Shown here: positions 18,120 to 25,570 of the stretch, piece after piece
Numbering within the stretch: position 1 is the first letter of the stretch
Layout of the letters: every line of letters starts with the position of its first letter
Source: Actinomycetes bacterium
GTDB taxonomy: Bacteria > Actinomycetota > Thermoleophilia > Gaiellales > F1-60-MAGs149
Reading direction: 5' to 3'
Length of the DNA stretch: 46,695 nucleotides
Assembly: GCA_025360225.1 (NCBI GenBank)
Contig: JANYCN010000056.1
Span: 1-46,695 of the forward strand
The notes under the pieces: generated by a model
Database searches by the model: none
Seen by the model: the letters and a program-made list of their open reading frames with translations, nothing else
Told to the model about the DNA's origin: nothing
Program-made: the position numbers and the translations under genes

Positions 18120-18973
18120 CACTTGACGAGGTGACCGCCGACGCGCCTGCAGCGCCGCTGGCGCTCGCATCCGAAGGCGAGCGATCCGGCCACGAGCGCC
18201 GGTTCGGGATCGTGTATCTCCTCCTCGGCATCCTCGCCGGCGTGGGCGTCGCGCTCGCCCTGCTCTTTGCCTCGGGCGGCGAGCGGGTGGCGTCGATCGG
18301 GCTTTCGGCGGTGTGGTCGGACTTCGTCCCGGCTGGGGTGACGCCGTTCGAGCGGCGGTTGAACATCGGTGATCGGCTCGGCGCGCTCTACGTCGGCGAC
18401 GACGGGCACGCTCTCGTCCAGATCGAGCCGAGCCACCCGTACCAGGTGGCGCTCGACGGGTCTCGCGTGCCGATCGAGTTCATGGTCGTCAACCACCTCG
18501 GGATCGACGGGCTGCCGTCGCGGTTCCGAGAGTACCGCGACGGTGCACAGAACCTTGCCGTCTACAACTTCTGCGGCCCTGCTGCGTCCTGCTCGATCGC
18601 CGGCGCGGCGTACACGGCCGACGTCGATCGCCTGCTCCGGCGTGAGGCGCTCGAGACGGCGCTGTACACGTTCGCCTACTCGGACGTCGCCGTCACGGTG
18701 GTCGTGCACATGCCGCCGGTGACCGGGCAGCCGGCGGCGCGCGTGTTGATGTTCCGCCGCTCCGATCTCACAGCCGAGCTCGACCGGCCGGTCACGAACA
18801 CGCTCAGCGCGATCCCGCCCTCCGCCTCTGCGCTCGCCGGCTCGGTCGAAGGGAAGCTCGTAGATGACCTGACGAGGCCCGCGAGCTATAGCTTCGTCGT
18901 CGAGCAGCTCCCTGACGGGAACGCCGCGCTGAGCCTGTCGCCGACGAACGGGACGCCGCAGCAGGCGGCGTGA
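18116..18973 (+). CDS. Membrane-anchored protein of unknown function, partner of the AAA protease
   Basis: The protein has 285 aa and an ATG overlapping the protease stop as ATGA. A GTG five codons earlier is an alternative start. A cytosolic N-terminus of about 35 residues precedes one membrane helix (IVYLLLGILAGVGVALALLFA, about 39-59). An outer domain of about 225 residues follows, with Cys residues in YNFCGPAASCSIAG that could form a disulfide. I recognise no family. Tight coupling to the protease suggests an adaptor, regulator or substrate, in the way HflK/HflC accompany FtsH, but there is no sequence similarity to those proteins. Confidence 0.75.
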   Translation: MTLDEVTADAPAAPLALASEGERSGHERRFGIVYLLLGILAGVGVALALLFASGGERVASIGLSAVWSDFVPAGVTPFERRLNIGDRLGALYVGDDGHALVQIEPSHPYQVALDGSRVPIEFMVVNHLGIDGLPSRFREYRDGAQNLAVYNFCGPAASCSIAGAAYTADVDRLLRREALETALYTFAYSDVAVTVVVHMPPVTGQPAARVLMFRRSDLTAELDRPVTNTLSAIPPSASALAGSVEGKLVDDLTRPASYSFVVEQLPDGNAALSLSPTNGTPQQAA

Positions 18974-18977
18974 GCGC

Positions 18978-19361
18978 ATGAACGACGCTGGTCGAGCCGC
19001 CCTGGAACGCGCGCGCGGACGGCTCGACCAGCTCGACCTGTATCCGCGGCCGGTGCGGCTGCAGGGTGTGCGGGTCGTCGTCGCAAGATGGTGGTTTCGG
19101 CTGCCGATGATGCGGCGTTTCGACGGCTGGGCGAGCCACCGCGTGATCGTGCTGCGTCGTTCGATCGATCCTTCGGGCGCGAGCGACGACCTGCTCACGC
19201 ACGAGCTCTGCCACGTCTGGCAGATGCAACACCACCCGCTGAGGATGCCGCTCAGCTACCTGTTGGGCGGGTACTGGGAGAACCGTTTCGAGGTCGAGGC
19301 ACGCGCCGCGGCGGCCGCCGAGACGCGCGTGCAGTTGTCGCGAAACGGCGACCCAGCGTAG
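18978..19361 (+). CDS. Small HExxH zinc-peptidase-like protein
   Basis: The protein has 127 aa and starts 4 nt after the previous stop. It contains LLTHELCHVWQMQHH, an HExxH zinc site at about 75-79, followed 25 or so residues later by a Glu-rich helix (NRFEVEARAAAAA) that could supply the third ligand. This looks like the small DUF4157-like/eCIS-type peptidase core. It has no signal peptide. Being third in the operon with the AAA protease, it may act on the same targets; this is an inference. Confidence 0.7.
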   Translation: MNDAGRAALERARGRLDQLDLYPRPVRLQGVRVVVARWWFRLPMMRRFDGWASHRVIVLRRSIDPSGASDDLLTHELCHVWQMQHHPLRMPLSYLLGGYWENRFEVEARAAAAAETRVQLSRNGDPA

Positions 19362-19402
19362 CCCTCAGCCGGTTGGCCGTGCGCGCCCCTGGCGAGGCAG
19401 GG

Positions 19403-19408
19403 TAGTAT
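19403..19408 (+). promoter_or_regulatory. -10 box of the tRNA transcript
   Basis: TAGTAT lies 11 nt before the first base of tRNA-Arg. The two tRNA genes are 17 nt apart and probably share this promoter. Confidence 0.5.
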
Positions 19409-19419
19409 TCTCCGTCTGA

Positions 19420-19492
19420 GGGTCCGTAGCTCAGGGGATAGAGCAGCAGGCTTCGAACCTGCTGGTCGGGGGTTCGAATCCCTCCGGGCCCG
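19420..19492 (+). tRNA. tRNA-Arg (anticodon TCG)
   Basis: This 73-nt cloverleaf has an acceptor stem GGGTCCG/CGGGCCC with G73, D arm GCTC-AGGGGATA-GAGC, anticodon arm GCAGG-CTTCGAA-CCTGC with anticodon TCG, variable loop TGGTC, and T arm GGGGG-TTCGAAT-CCCTC. No CCA is encoded. It reads CGA codons. Many bacteria instead use ACG modified to ICG for this box. Confidence 0.95.
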
Positions 19493-19509
19493 TGTACGAC
19501 AAGCGCCGT

Positions 19510-19593
19510 GCGGGCGTGGCGGAACTGGTAGACGCGCCGGGTTTAGGTCCCGGTGGGGGAGACCCCGTGGAGGTTCGAGCCCTCTCGCCCGCA
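19510..19593 (+). tRNA. tRNA-Leu (anticodon TAG)
   Basis: This 84-nt class-II tRNA has an acceptor stem GCGGGCG/CGCCCGC with A73, anticodon loop TTTAGGT (TAG), a long variable arm around GGGGGAGACCCC, and T arm GGAGG-TTCGAGC-CCTCT. No CCA is encoded. It reads CUA codons. Confidence 0.95.
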
Positions 19594-19710
19594 TCGTCCG
19601 GCACCGCGCCCGAGTCGTCCTGGCGTCGCTGCTCTCTCCATCGTCGGCGGGGCCCTGGATCACCAGCCGGGTCATGCCGCCGCCGCCGCGGCCGCTCGGC
19701 TGATCAGGCA

Positions 19711-19940
19711 GCGGCCAAGTGCACGGGCCGCGCCGTGCACTTGGAGATCGGCAGCGGCCAAGCGCACGGGCCGCGCGGTGCACTTGGAGATCGGCTGCAG
19801 CGGCCAAGTGCACGGGCCGCGCCGTGCACTTGGAGATCGGCGGCAGCGGCCAAGTGCACGGGCCGCGCCGTGCACTTGGAGATCGGCAGCGGCCAAGTGC
19901 ACGGGCCGCGCGGTGCACTTGGAGATCGGCTGCAGCGGCG
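19711..19940 (+). repeat. Five tandem palindromic repeats (period 43-46 nt)
   Basis: Copies start at 19711, 19754, 19800, 19846 and 19889, with a stub at 19935. Each begins GCGGCCAAGTGCACGGGCCG and continues to GTGCACTTGGAGATCGGC. In the consensus, CCAAGTGCACGG and CCGTGCACTTGG form a perfect 12-bp stem around GCCGCG. Copy 2 has two mismatches and copy 5 one. Spacers are a variable GCA, TGCA or GGCA linker, so this is not a CRISPR array. The rest of the gene-free stretch 19594-20034 holds a GCC-rich tract near 19677 and the promoter of the next gene; nothing else is seen. Confidence 0.85.
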
Positions 19941-20021
19941 GCCAGCTTCCCCCGACGCGCGGTGCGTCATCCCCCTTCCAGACACCTTCGAACACGCCGA
20001 TTCGAGCCGCGTGGCCCGTGA

Positions 20022-20027
20022 TAGACT
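20022..20027 (+). promoter_or_regulatory. -10 box of the metallopeptidase gene, leaderless
   Basis: TAGACT is followed by seven nt and then the ATG at 20035. There is no ribosome-binding site, consistent with a leaderless message. Confidence 0.5.
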
Positions 20028-20034
20028 CGCTGCG

Positions 20035-22494
20035 ATGCGACGCTTTGGCGCGGTGGTTTCCCTGCTGGCCCTGTTGCTGGTTGCCGCTCCAGCAGCCGAG
20101 GCCGCGGAGGACGTCGTTGCTCTGAAGGTGCCGAAGACGATTCTCAGCGGCGACGCGGTGGCGTTGGCGTTCAAGCTGACGAGCGCGACGGGCGCGAGTG
20201 CAAAGGCGACGGCCGTCCTGCGGCTCGCACGCGTCGAAGGGGCGCCTGGGAGCATCGCCGCCCGCCTGAAGGTCCCGGCGCTCGCGCGCGGCGGCAAGGT
20301 GACGGTGCGTGCGAAGGTCGTGATTCCTGCTGGAGTCCCACCGGGGCGGGTCCTGTTCACGGTGTGCGTCGGTTCTCGCTGTTCGGCGGCGGTGGCGGTG
20401 ACGCTGCTTGGCGGCTCCTCGTACGACCGGATCGCCCGCGCAAGGCTCCCGCTCGCGACGCGGCTGATCGACGAGTTGTACGCCCTCACGGCCGACCCGC
20501 GGCTGCCGAAACCGCTTCGCGGGCACGGCGCCATCCCCGAAGCGGTCGTGATGGCGGAGGTCGCCGACGCCTACCCGACGGTGGCCCCGGGCGTGCAGCG
20601 CCAGCTCCTGCCGTACCTGCTACCGCCCGTCTACCGAGAGAGCGCCTGGGGACCGAAAGCCGCCAAGCCGCTGCCGCCGGTGGCAGCGATCGCGTCCGTC
20701 TACGGCGCCCGCCACCGGGGCTTGCCGTGCGAGAACCTGACGGTCGACACAGCGTGGTTGTCGATACCGGCGGCCGGGAACAAGGCGCTCGTCTGGTACC
20801 GCGCAGGCGACGCCGCTGCCGCCCTCCGCTTGACAGCTGCGATGCCGAAGATCTGGACGACGGAGGCTGGCGTGTTCGGCGAGCCCAAGCCCGACAACGG
20901 GGCTGGCTGCAATCCCGGCGGTGATCCCCGGTACGACATCTACGTCGGCTCGCCGGCAACGCTCACCCCGTTCGACGCGAACGGAGTGCGGAACGAGGCG
21001 GCGCAGACCGCGCTCGGCATCACGGTTCCCCTGGCGGGCGACGACAGGTGCATCTCGTCGACGTTCATCATCGTTAAGCCGACGGAGACCCGTGCGACCC
21101 TCGCGCACGAGTTCTTCCACGCCATCCAGTTCAACCACCCGGGCTCCAACTGCATGGGGAACGAGACGTGGATCGAGGGCAGCGCGATGTGGGCCGAGGA
21201 CTTCGTCTACCACGGCGACCGCAGCGTGAACCCCTACGGCGGCCATCTCGATGACCCCGAGGCAGGGCTTCTGACGCTCACCTATCCGTCGTGGCCGTTC
21301 TGGACGTGGCTGTATCACAGCGGCGGCACGGCAGCAATCAAGGGGGTGTTCGCTGCCCTTGCGTCCGCGCCACTGCGCGACGCGCTGCCGACGGCGGTGC
21401 CCAACGGGCTCGCGGCGAACTGGAAGACGTACTCCGTTCTGCGCCTCAACACCACCCCGATCGGCACGTCGGGCTTCCCGGTTCGCGAGTCGTTCAAGCG
21501 CTGGAACGCCTTCGCCGAGGCCGGCTCGCCGCTCGAGGTCGATCTGAAGGTGAGCGGCAAGGGGCCGATCAAGCCGCTCTACCTCGGCGCCGTCGCCATG
21601 CCTCCGCTGTCGACGAGCTTCTCCCGCGTCAAGCTCCCCGACCGGCGGGTGCGTGCGATCGTCATCGCGAACCACGCCTACGGGACGCCGGGGGGACAGC
21701 TTCAGGGGCTCGTCAAGCTGGCGAACGGCCAGTGGCAGGTGCGGGACTGGAGCGACCGCGCGAACATCACGCTGTGCCGGGACGCGGCCGCCGACGACGT
21801 GCGCGAGCTGTACCTCGTGCTCGGCAACGCATCGACGACCTCGCCTTTGGCAGCAGTGAACGTGGTCGGCGGTCGCACGTCCTGCGCGTTTCCGGAGCTC
21901 CTGACGGGGACGTGGACGCGGGTGATCAGCAACCCGACGCGGGGCACGTGGCGCGAGACGATTCACGGCACCGGATCGTTCCGGCGACCCAGGGAGTTTC
22001 CGCCGGAGGCCGAGCAGATCATCCACATTCCCTACGTCGTTGTCGAGGCGTCAGTGACCTGGACGGTGAGCGGCACCCAGACCGAGGGTTCCTGCACGAC
22101 GACGTTCTCCGGCTCAGGCAGCGTCGGCACCGCCGGGAACAGCGAGCTGTGGCTGCAGGACGTCGGTCCGTGGCTCGCCCCGGGGACGGTTGAGCCCAAG
22201 CCGTTCTACTACTCCCTTTTCGTCCCCGGCGACCCGCTCTCCATCCCCCCGACCTACACCGTCACGACGACCGGCAAACCCGACTGCCAGCAGAGCTCGA
22301 CCGAGTCCCTGATCACCTGGTTCCTCGAGGTAGGCGCACGCACCGACTACCTGACGCTCACTCCTGACCTCGTGCCGCTCGTCCAGAAAAGCGCCACGAC
22401 CCTCGCGCTGATCGGGCACTCGACCCACGGCGACCCGGCCAACGCCTCGCCGTTCTCCTACGACGACAGCTGGTCGTTCGCTGCCGCAGGCTGA
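20035..22494 (+). CDS. Secreted zinc metallopeptidase (HExxH)
   Basis: The protein has 819 aa. The ATG at 20035 starts a clean signal peptide (MRRFGAVVSLLALLLVAAPAAEAA). The frame is open upstream through the palindromic repeats and tRNA-Leu, which cannot be coding. After a beta-rich N-terminal domain (about 30-125) comes the catalytic region: LAHEFFHAIQFNHP (about 359) and, some 20 residues on, ETWIEGSAMWAED, giving HExxH plus a Glu third ligand as in gluzincins. The C-terminal half is beta-rich with scattered Cys, and there is no sortase or membrane anchor. It probably cleaves proteins outside the cell; the substrate is unknown. Confidence 0.8.
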   Translation: MRRFGAVVSLLALLLVAAPAAEAAEDVVALKVPKTILSGDAVALAFKLTSATGASAKATAVLRLARVEGAPGSIAARLKVPALARGGKVTVRAKVVIPAGVPPGRVLFTVCVGSRCSAAVAVTLLGGSSYDRIARARLPLATRLIDELYALTADPRLPKPLRGHGAIPEAVVMAEVADAYPTVAPGVQRQLLPYLLPPVYRESAWGPKAAKPLPPVAAIASVYGARHRGLPCENLTVDTAWLSIPAAGNKALVWYRAGDAAAALRLTAAMPKIWTTEAGVFGEPKPDNGAGCNPGGDPRYDIYVGSPATLTPFDANGVRNEAAQTALGITVPLAGDDRCISSTFIIVKPTETRATLAHEFFHAIQFNHPGSNCMGNETWIEGSAMWAEDFVYHGDRSVNPYGGHLDDPEAGLLTLTYPSWPFWTWLYHSGGTAAIKGVFAALASAPLRDALPTAVPNGLAANWKTYSVLRLNTTPIGTSGFPVRESFKRWNAFAEAGSPLEVDLKVSGKGPIKPLYLGAVAMPPLSTSFSRVKLPDRRVRAIVIANHAYGTPGGQLQGLVKLANGQWQVRDWSDRANITLCRDAAADDVRELYLVLGNASTTSPLAAVNVVGGRTSCAFPELLTGTWTRVISNPTRGTWRETIHGTGSFRRPREFPPEAEQIIHIPYVVVEASVTWTVSGTQTEGSCTTTFSGSGSVGTAGNSELWLQDVGPWLAPGTVEPKPFYYSLFVPGDPLSIPPTYTVTTTGKPDCQQSSTESLITWFLEVGARTDYLTLTPDLVPLVQKSATTLALIGHSTHGDPANASPFSYDDSWSFAAAG

Positions 22495-22508
22495 CGGCCC
22501 GCCGGGTT

Positions 22509-22531
22509 CGCCGGCGCGGTTCCAGCCGGCG
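22509..22531. terminator. Hairpin between convergent genes
   Basis: CGCCGGC (22509-22515) pairs with GCCGGCG (22525-22531) in the 96-nt gap between the metallopeptidase and the convergent isomerase gene. There is no U-tract, so termination is likely but not certain. Confidence 0.4.
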
Positions 22532-22590
22532 CGGATCACCCCTGGACGGACGACCCATTTCGAAGGCCGCGGATACGTGAAGGCGGTCAC

Positions 22591-23472
22591 TCAGCCGAGG
22601 CCGAGGAACCGCTCACCGGCCGCCAGCGAGGCGCGTTCAAGGGCGACCGCGTCCGCCGGTAACGGGTGGGGGCGAAGCAGCGGATCGGTGAGGTCGTCGA
22701 TCGCGAACAGGCCAGCCCCGGGCGTACCGCCTCCCCGCCACGAACGGACGGGGGCGGAGTAGCCCCAGACGTTCGAGACGATCAGGCGATTGACCCCGGC
22801 CGCGCCCAGACGGTGGCCGATCTCGGTGACCGGCACGACGCCGGACCCGATCGGAACGCCGAGCACGTGAACCTCGCCGCCGACGAGCACGCAGGCGTGA
22901 TCCTTGACGTGCGCTGCCCGCACGTGGCCGATGCAGGCCTCGAGGGCGGTGAGCGGCTCCTCGCCGACCATCATCGAGTTCCCGTAGTCGAACAACGCGC
23001 CAACCAGCGGGTGGTTGACGGCCCCAACGATGTCGGCAAGCTCAGCACCGGTGAAGTCCTCGTGGTTCTCGAGCAGCACCGGTACGCCAAACCGCTCGAT
23101 CACCGGGGTGGCGTGTTGCAGGTCGCGGATCGTGCTCTCGATCGACTCCGCGACCGATCCGGCGTGCCGCATGTAGGTGCGCAGGTTCCGCACGCCGAGT
23201 CGCCGACACAGGTCGAGCCGCTGCGCTAGGAACCCGTCGGCCGAGCCGCTGATCTCGAGATCACACTCAAGGCCCAGCTCGTCGAGCAGAGCTCGGACGG
23301 CGTCCACGTGCGAGGCCGAGTCTCCCGACAGCTGGCGGAGGCCCGGGCCGTTGACGTTGATCGAGACGCCGTCATAGCCGCGGCGGTGAGCCTCGCGAAG
23401 GACGCCGAAGACGTCGATTGCACCCGCCGCGTAGGCGTGGCGAAACGAGTAGGTCTGCAGCAACACCGTCAT
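22591..23472 (-). CDS. Sugar phosphate isomerase/epimerase-like TIM-barrel protein
   Basis: The protein has 293 aa. The start is the ATG at 23472-23470, which overlaps the kinase stop (ATGA). Family features are the opening LLQTYSFRHAY, GYDGVSINVNGPGLRQL, VPVLLENHEDFTGAELADIV (metal-ligand Glu of the xylose-isomerase-like fold), LVGALFDYGNSMM and HVRAAHVKDH. These place it in the AP endonuclease 2/xylose isomerase-like TIM-barrel superfamily. The substrate cannot be read. Its pairing with a small-molecule kinase suggests work on a phosphorylated sugar or polyol. Confidence 0.8.
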   Translation of the reverse strand: MTVLLQTYSFRHAYAAGAIDVFGVLREAHRRGYDGVSINVNGPGLRQLSGDSASHVDAVRALLDELGLECDLEISGSADGFLAQRLDLCRRLGVRNLRTYMRHAGSVAESIESTIRDLQHATPVIERFGVPVLLENHEDFTGAELADIVGAVNHPLVGALFDYGNSMMVGEEPLTALEACIGHVRAAHVKDHACVLVGGEVHVLGVPIGSGVVPVTEIGHRLGAAGVNRLIVSNVWGYSAPVRSWRGGGTPGAGLFAIDDLTDPLLRPHPLPADAVALERASLAAGERFLGLG

Positions 23473-24329
23473 GCGAGCAGTGCTCGGACCGCGCGGCGAT
23501 ACGTCGAGGCATCGGCCGGGCGTGTTGAGGCGAGCGCCTCGCTCCTCCACGCGCAGTAGCCGAGCATGCGGTAGTCGTAGAACTCGCGCAGCACGTGGAA
23601 ACGCGCTCGGACGATCGCGTCCGGATACGCGGCAAGGAACCGCTCTTGCGCCCACGACGGCAGCGGCGACCGTCCATACAGCACCTGGCAGGCGGGGGAG
23701 AGAAATCCGCACAGGTCCTCGACCGGATCACCGAGCCCCGGGCACTGCCAGTCGATCAGGACCGGGCCTCGCTCGCCGACGATCACGTTTCCCGGGCCGC
23801 AGTCTCGATGCACGAGCCGCCGTCGCACCTCCGGCTCCTCGACGGGGAGCGGACGCGCTGAGAGGACGCGCTCTCGGAGGCCCCTCGAGCAGCGCGTCGC
23901 GAACGCATCGCCCTCGAGCAGCAGCGATCGGGGCGCGGTGGTGAGCGTGGGGAATCCCACCCCGTCGCGCTCGTGCAGCCGGGCCAGCATCCGCGCGACC
24001 GGCTCCACGTCGTCCGTCCACGGCGCGCCCGCGACGTGTGCGTAGACGACGACCGCCCGCTCGGGCACGTGTGCGACGAGCTCGGGCGCGATGCCCGTCC
24101 CGGAGAGGCGCTCGAGCGCGAGCGCCTCCAGTTCGTGCGCGTTGCCGTAGAGGCCGCCGACGTTGCTGTCGCGGAAGCGCTTGACGACCAGGTCGAGCGC
24201 CGCACCGCGAACCCGCCACACCTCGTTCGCGTAGCCGCCGGCAAGCCGAGCGACGTCGACGAGGTCTGGATCGGCAAGCAACCCGAGCTCGGCGAGCAGC
24301 AGGCCGGGCGCGAACGCCTCACCGACCAC
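23469..24329 (-). CDS. Aminoglycoside phosphotransferase/choline kinase-like small-molecule kinase
   Basis: The protein has 286 aa. It shows the APH fold: an N-lobe GGYANEVWRV with Lys in LVVKRF, catalytic loop LVHRDCGPGNVI (about 171-182) with Asp as base, and metal site VLIDWQCPGLGDPVEDL. It most likely phosphorylates a hydroxyl on a small molecule. Nothing indicates antibiotic resistance, since operon partners are an isomerase-like protein and UppP. It starts 6 nt after uppP and overlaps the isomerase gene. Confidence 0.8.
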   Translation of the reverse strand: MVGEAFAPGLLLAELGLLADPDLVDVARLAGGYANEVWRVRGAALDLVVKRFRDSNVGGLYGNAHELEALALERLSGTGIAPELVAHVPERAVVVYAHVAGAPWTDDVEPVARMLARLHERDGVGFPTLTTAPRSLLLEGDAFATRCSRGLRERVLSARPLPVEEPEVRRRLVHRDCGPGNVIVGERGPVLIDWQCPGLGDPVEDLCGFLSPACQVLYGRSPLPSWAQERFLAAYPDAIVRARFHVLREFYDYRMLGYCAWRSEALASTRPADASTYRRAVRALLA

Positions 24330-24335
24330 GGGACG

Positions 24336-25214
24336 CTACGCGACGATCAGGTAGCCGCTGGCGACGATGCCCGCTGTGACGCAGTAGGCCGCGAACGGTG
24401 TCAGGCGCTGCGTCTCGAAGAAGCGCATCAGGAAGCGCACGGCCAGGTAGGCAGTGACGGCCGAGCAGAGCGCGCCGATGAGCGCGGGGCCGCGGACGCC
24501 GTCGCCGCTCGAGCCGAGAAGCTCCGGAAGCTTCAGGCATGCCGCCGCGCCGATGATCGGGGTGGCAAGCAGGAACGCGAAGCGCGCGGCGTCATCGTTC
24601 GACAGCCCGGCGAGCAGGCCGCCGCCCATCGTCGCGCCGGAGCGGGAGAAGCCGGGGATCAGCGCGATCGCCTGTGCCGCGCCGATCCCGAGCGCGCCGC
24701 GCCAGGAAACCGACGCCGCGATTCGCTCGTCCGCCGCCGCGCCGGTGCCCTCGACCCGCGCCGGGGCGCGGTGTCGCAGGCGCTCGGCGCCGTACAGCAT
24801 CAGGCCGTTCAGGACGAGAAATGCCGCCGCCGAGCGCGGTGAGGCGAACAGGCTACGCAGGGCGTGCTCGAGCAGCAGTCCGAGCAGGCCGGCCGGGACG
24901 GTGCCGACGACGAGCAGCCAGCCGAGACGCGCGTCGGCGTCATCGCCGATCTCGCGGGCAGCGAGGGAGCGCCCCATCCCGCGGACGATGCGCACCCAGT
25001 CGCCCCAGAAGAACCCGAGAAGCACGAATGCTGTCGCGAGGTGCGTCGCGACGAGGAAGGTAACGAAGAACGGATCGTTCTGGTGGATGTTCCAGCCGAA
25101 CAGGCGAGGCAGGATCACGCTGTGCCCGAGGCTCGAGATCGGAAACAGCTCGCTGAAGCCCTGCAACAGGCCAAGCACGACCGACTGGCCGTAGCCGATG
25201 AGGGCGTACGTCAC
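24336..25214 (-). CDS. uppP: Undecaprenyl-diphosphatase UppP (BacA)
   Basis: This integral membrane phosphatase regenerates undecaprenyl phosphate, the carrier for cell-wall precursors. It has 292 aa, starts at GTG 25214-25212, and lies 4 nt after the upstream small gene. The family motifs are LLQGFSELFPISSLGHS near residue 15-30 and IPGFSRSGATMGGGLLAGL near 180. The first motif has Gln in place of the more common first Glu, which the family allows as (E/Q)xxxE. A hydrophilic insert (about 150-165) separates the two halves. Confidence 0.92.
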   Translation of the reverse strand: MTYALIGYGQSVVLGLLQGFSELFPISSLGHSVILPRLFGWNIHQNDPFFVTFLVATHLATAFVLLGFFWGDWVRIVRGMGRSLAAREIGDDADARLGWLLVVGTVPAGLLGLLLEHALRSLFASPRSAAAFLVLNGLMLYGAERLRHRAPARVEGTGAAADERIAASVSWRGALGIGAAQAIALIPGFSRSGATMGGGLLAGLSNDDAARFAFLLATPIIGAAACLKLPELLGSSGDGVRGPALIGALCSAVTAYLAVRFLMRFFETQRLTPFAAYCVTAGIVASGYLIVA

Positions 25215-25218
25215 CGTT

Positions 25219-25455
25219 CTACTCCGCCGTGCTGCGCCGCGGGCCAGACTGGAACCACGCGAGCGCGAAGGCGCCAAGGCCGAGCGCGAGCGCGGCGACG
25301 CCGTGCTTCACGTGATGATGGGACGAGCCGGCCTCGTGGCCTGGGATGAACGACGGCAGGTCGTTCGCCGTCTGCAGGAAGTAGAGAAGGGCGACGGCGA
25401 TGAGCACCGCGCCGAGAATCGCGATCAGGATCGGGTTGCGCTTGGAAGCGGGCAT
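25219..25455 (-). CDS. Small two-helix membrane protein
   Basis: The protein has 78 aa. The ATG at 25455-25453 has a GGAG ribosome-binding site 6 nt upstream. A first helix (ILIAILGAVLIAVALLYFL) is followed by a loop with a His cluster (HEAGSSHHHVKH), then a second helix (GVAALALGLGAFALAWF). The longer open frame upstream covers the promoter region and is rejected. The His cluster might bind metal. It is the first gene of the uppP operon; function unknown. Confidence 0.65.
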   Translation of the reverse strand: MPASKRNPILIAILGAVLIAVALLYFLQTANDLPSFIPGHEAGSSHHHVKHGVAALALGLGAFALAWFQSGPRRSTAE

Positions 25456-25483
25456 CGAAGCTCCGGGTCGAAGGACGACCAGC

Positions 25484-25489
25484 ATTCTA
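25484..25489 (-). promoter_or_regulatory. -10 box of the minus-strand uppP operon
   Basis: On the minus strand TAGAAT (25489-25484) lies 28 nt before the ATG of the small membrane protein, leaving a leader of about 20 nt with its ribosome-binding site. Confidence 0.5.
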
Positions 25490-25519
25490 CGCGGTGACCG
25501 GATCGCGAGCGTCGCGCGG

Positions 25520-25548
25520 TAGTCTACGGCGACGCCCACAAGGGCGTC
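25520..25548 (+). promoter_or_regulatory. tig promoter -10 box and leader hairpin
   Basis: TAGTCT (25520-25525) should start transcription near 25532. The leader then opens with a perfect stem GACGCCC (25531-25537)/GGGCGTC (25542-25548) around ACAA, 22 nt before the tig ATG. A 5'-end stem usually stabilises the message; a regulatory role is possible. Confidence 0.5.
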
Positions 25549-25570
25549 TCAAACCACTTCCCAGGGCCTC

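Noticed and set aside
19711-19940. CRISPR array
   Set aside because: The palindromic units are nearly adjacent, there are no unique spacers of constant length, and no cas gene is in the window.
19492-20034. Upstream extension of the metallopeptidase frame through the repeats and tRNA-Leu
   Set aside because: The frame is open only because the palindromic repeats lack stops; it crosses a tRNA gene, and the ATG at 20035 begins a clear signal peptide behind a -10 box.
23469-24329. Antibiotic resistance by an aminoglycoside phosphotransferase
   Set aside because: The fold is shared with many metabolic kinases, and the operon context (isomerase-like protein, UppP) fits metabolism better.
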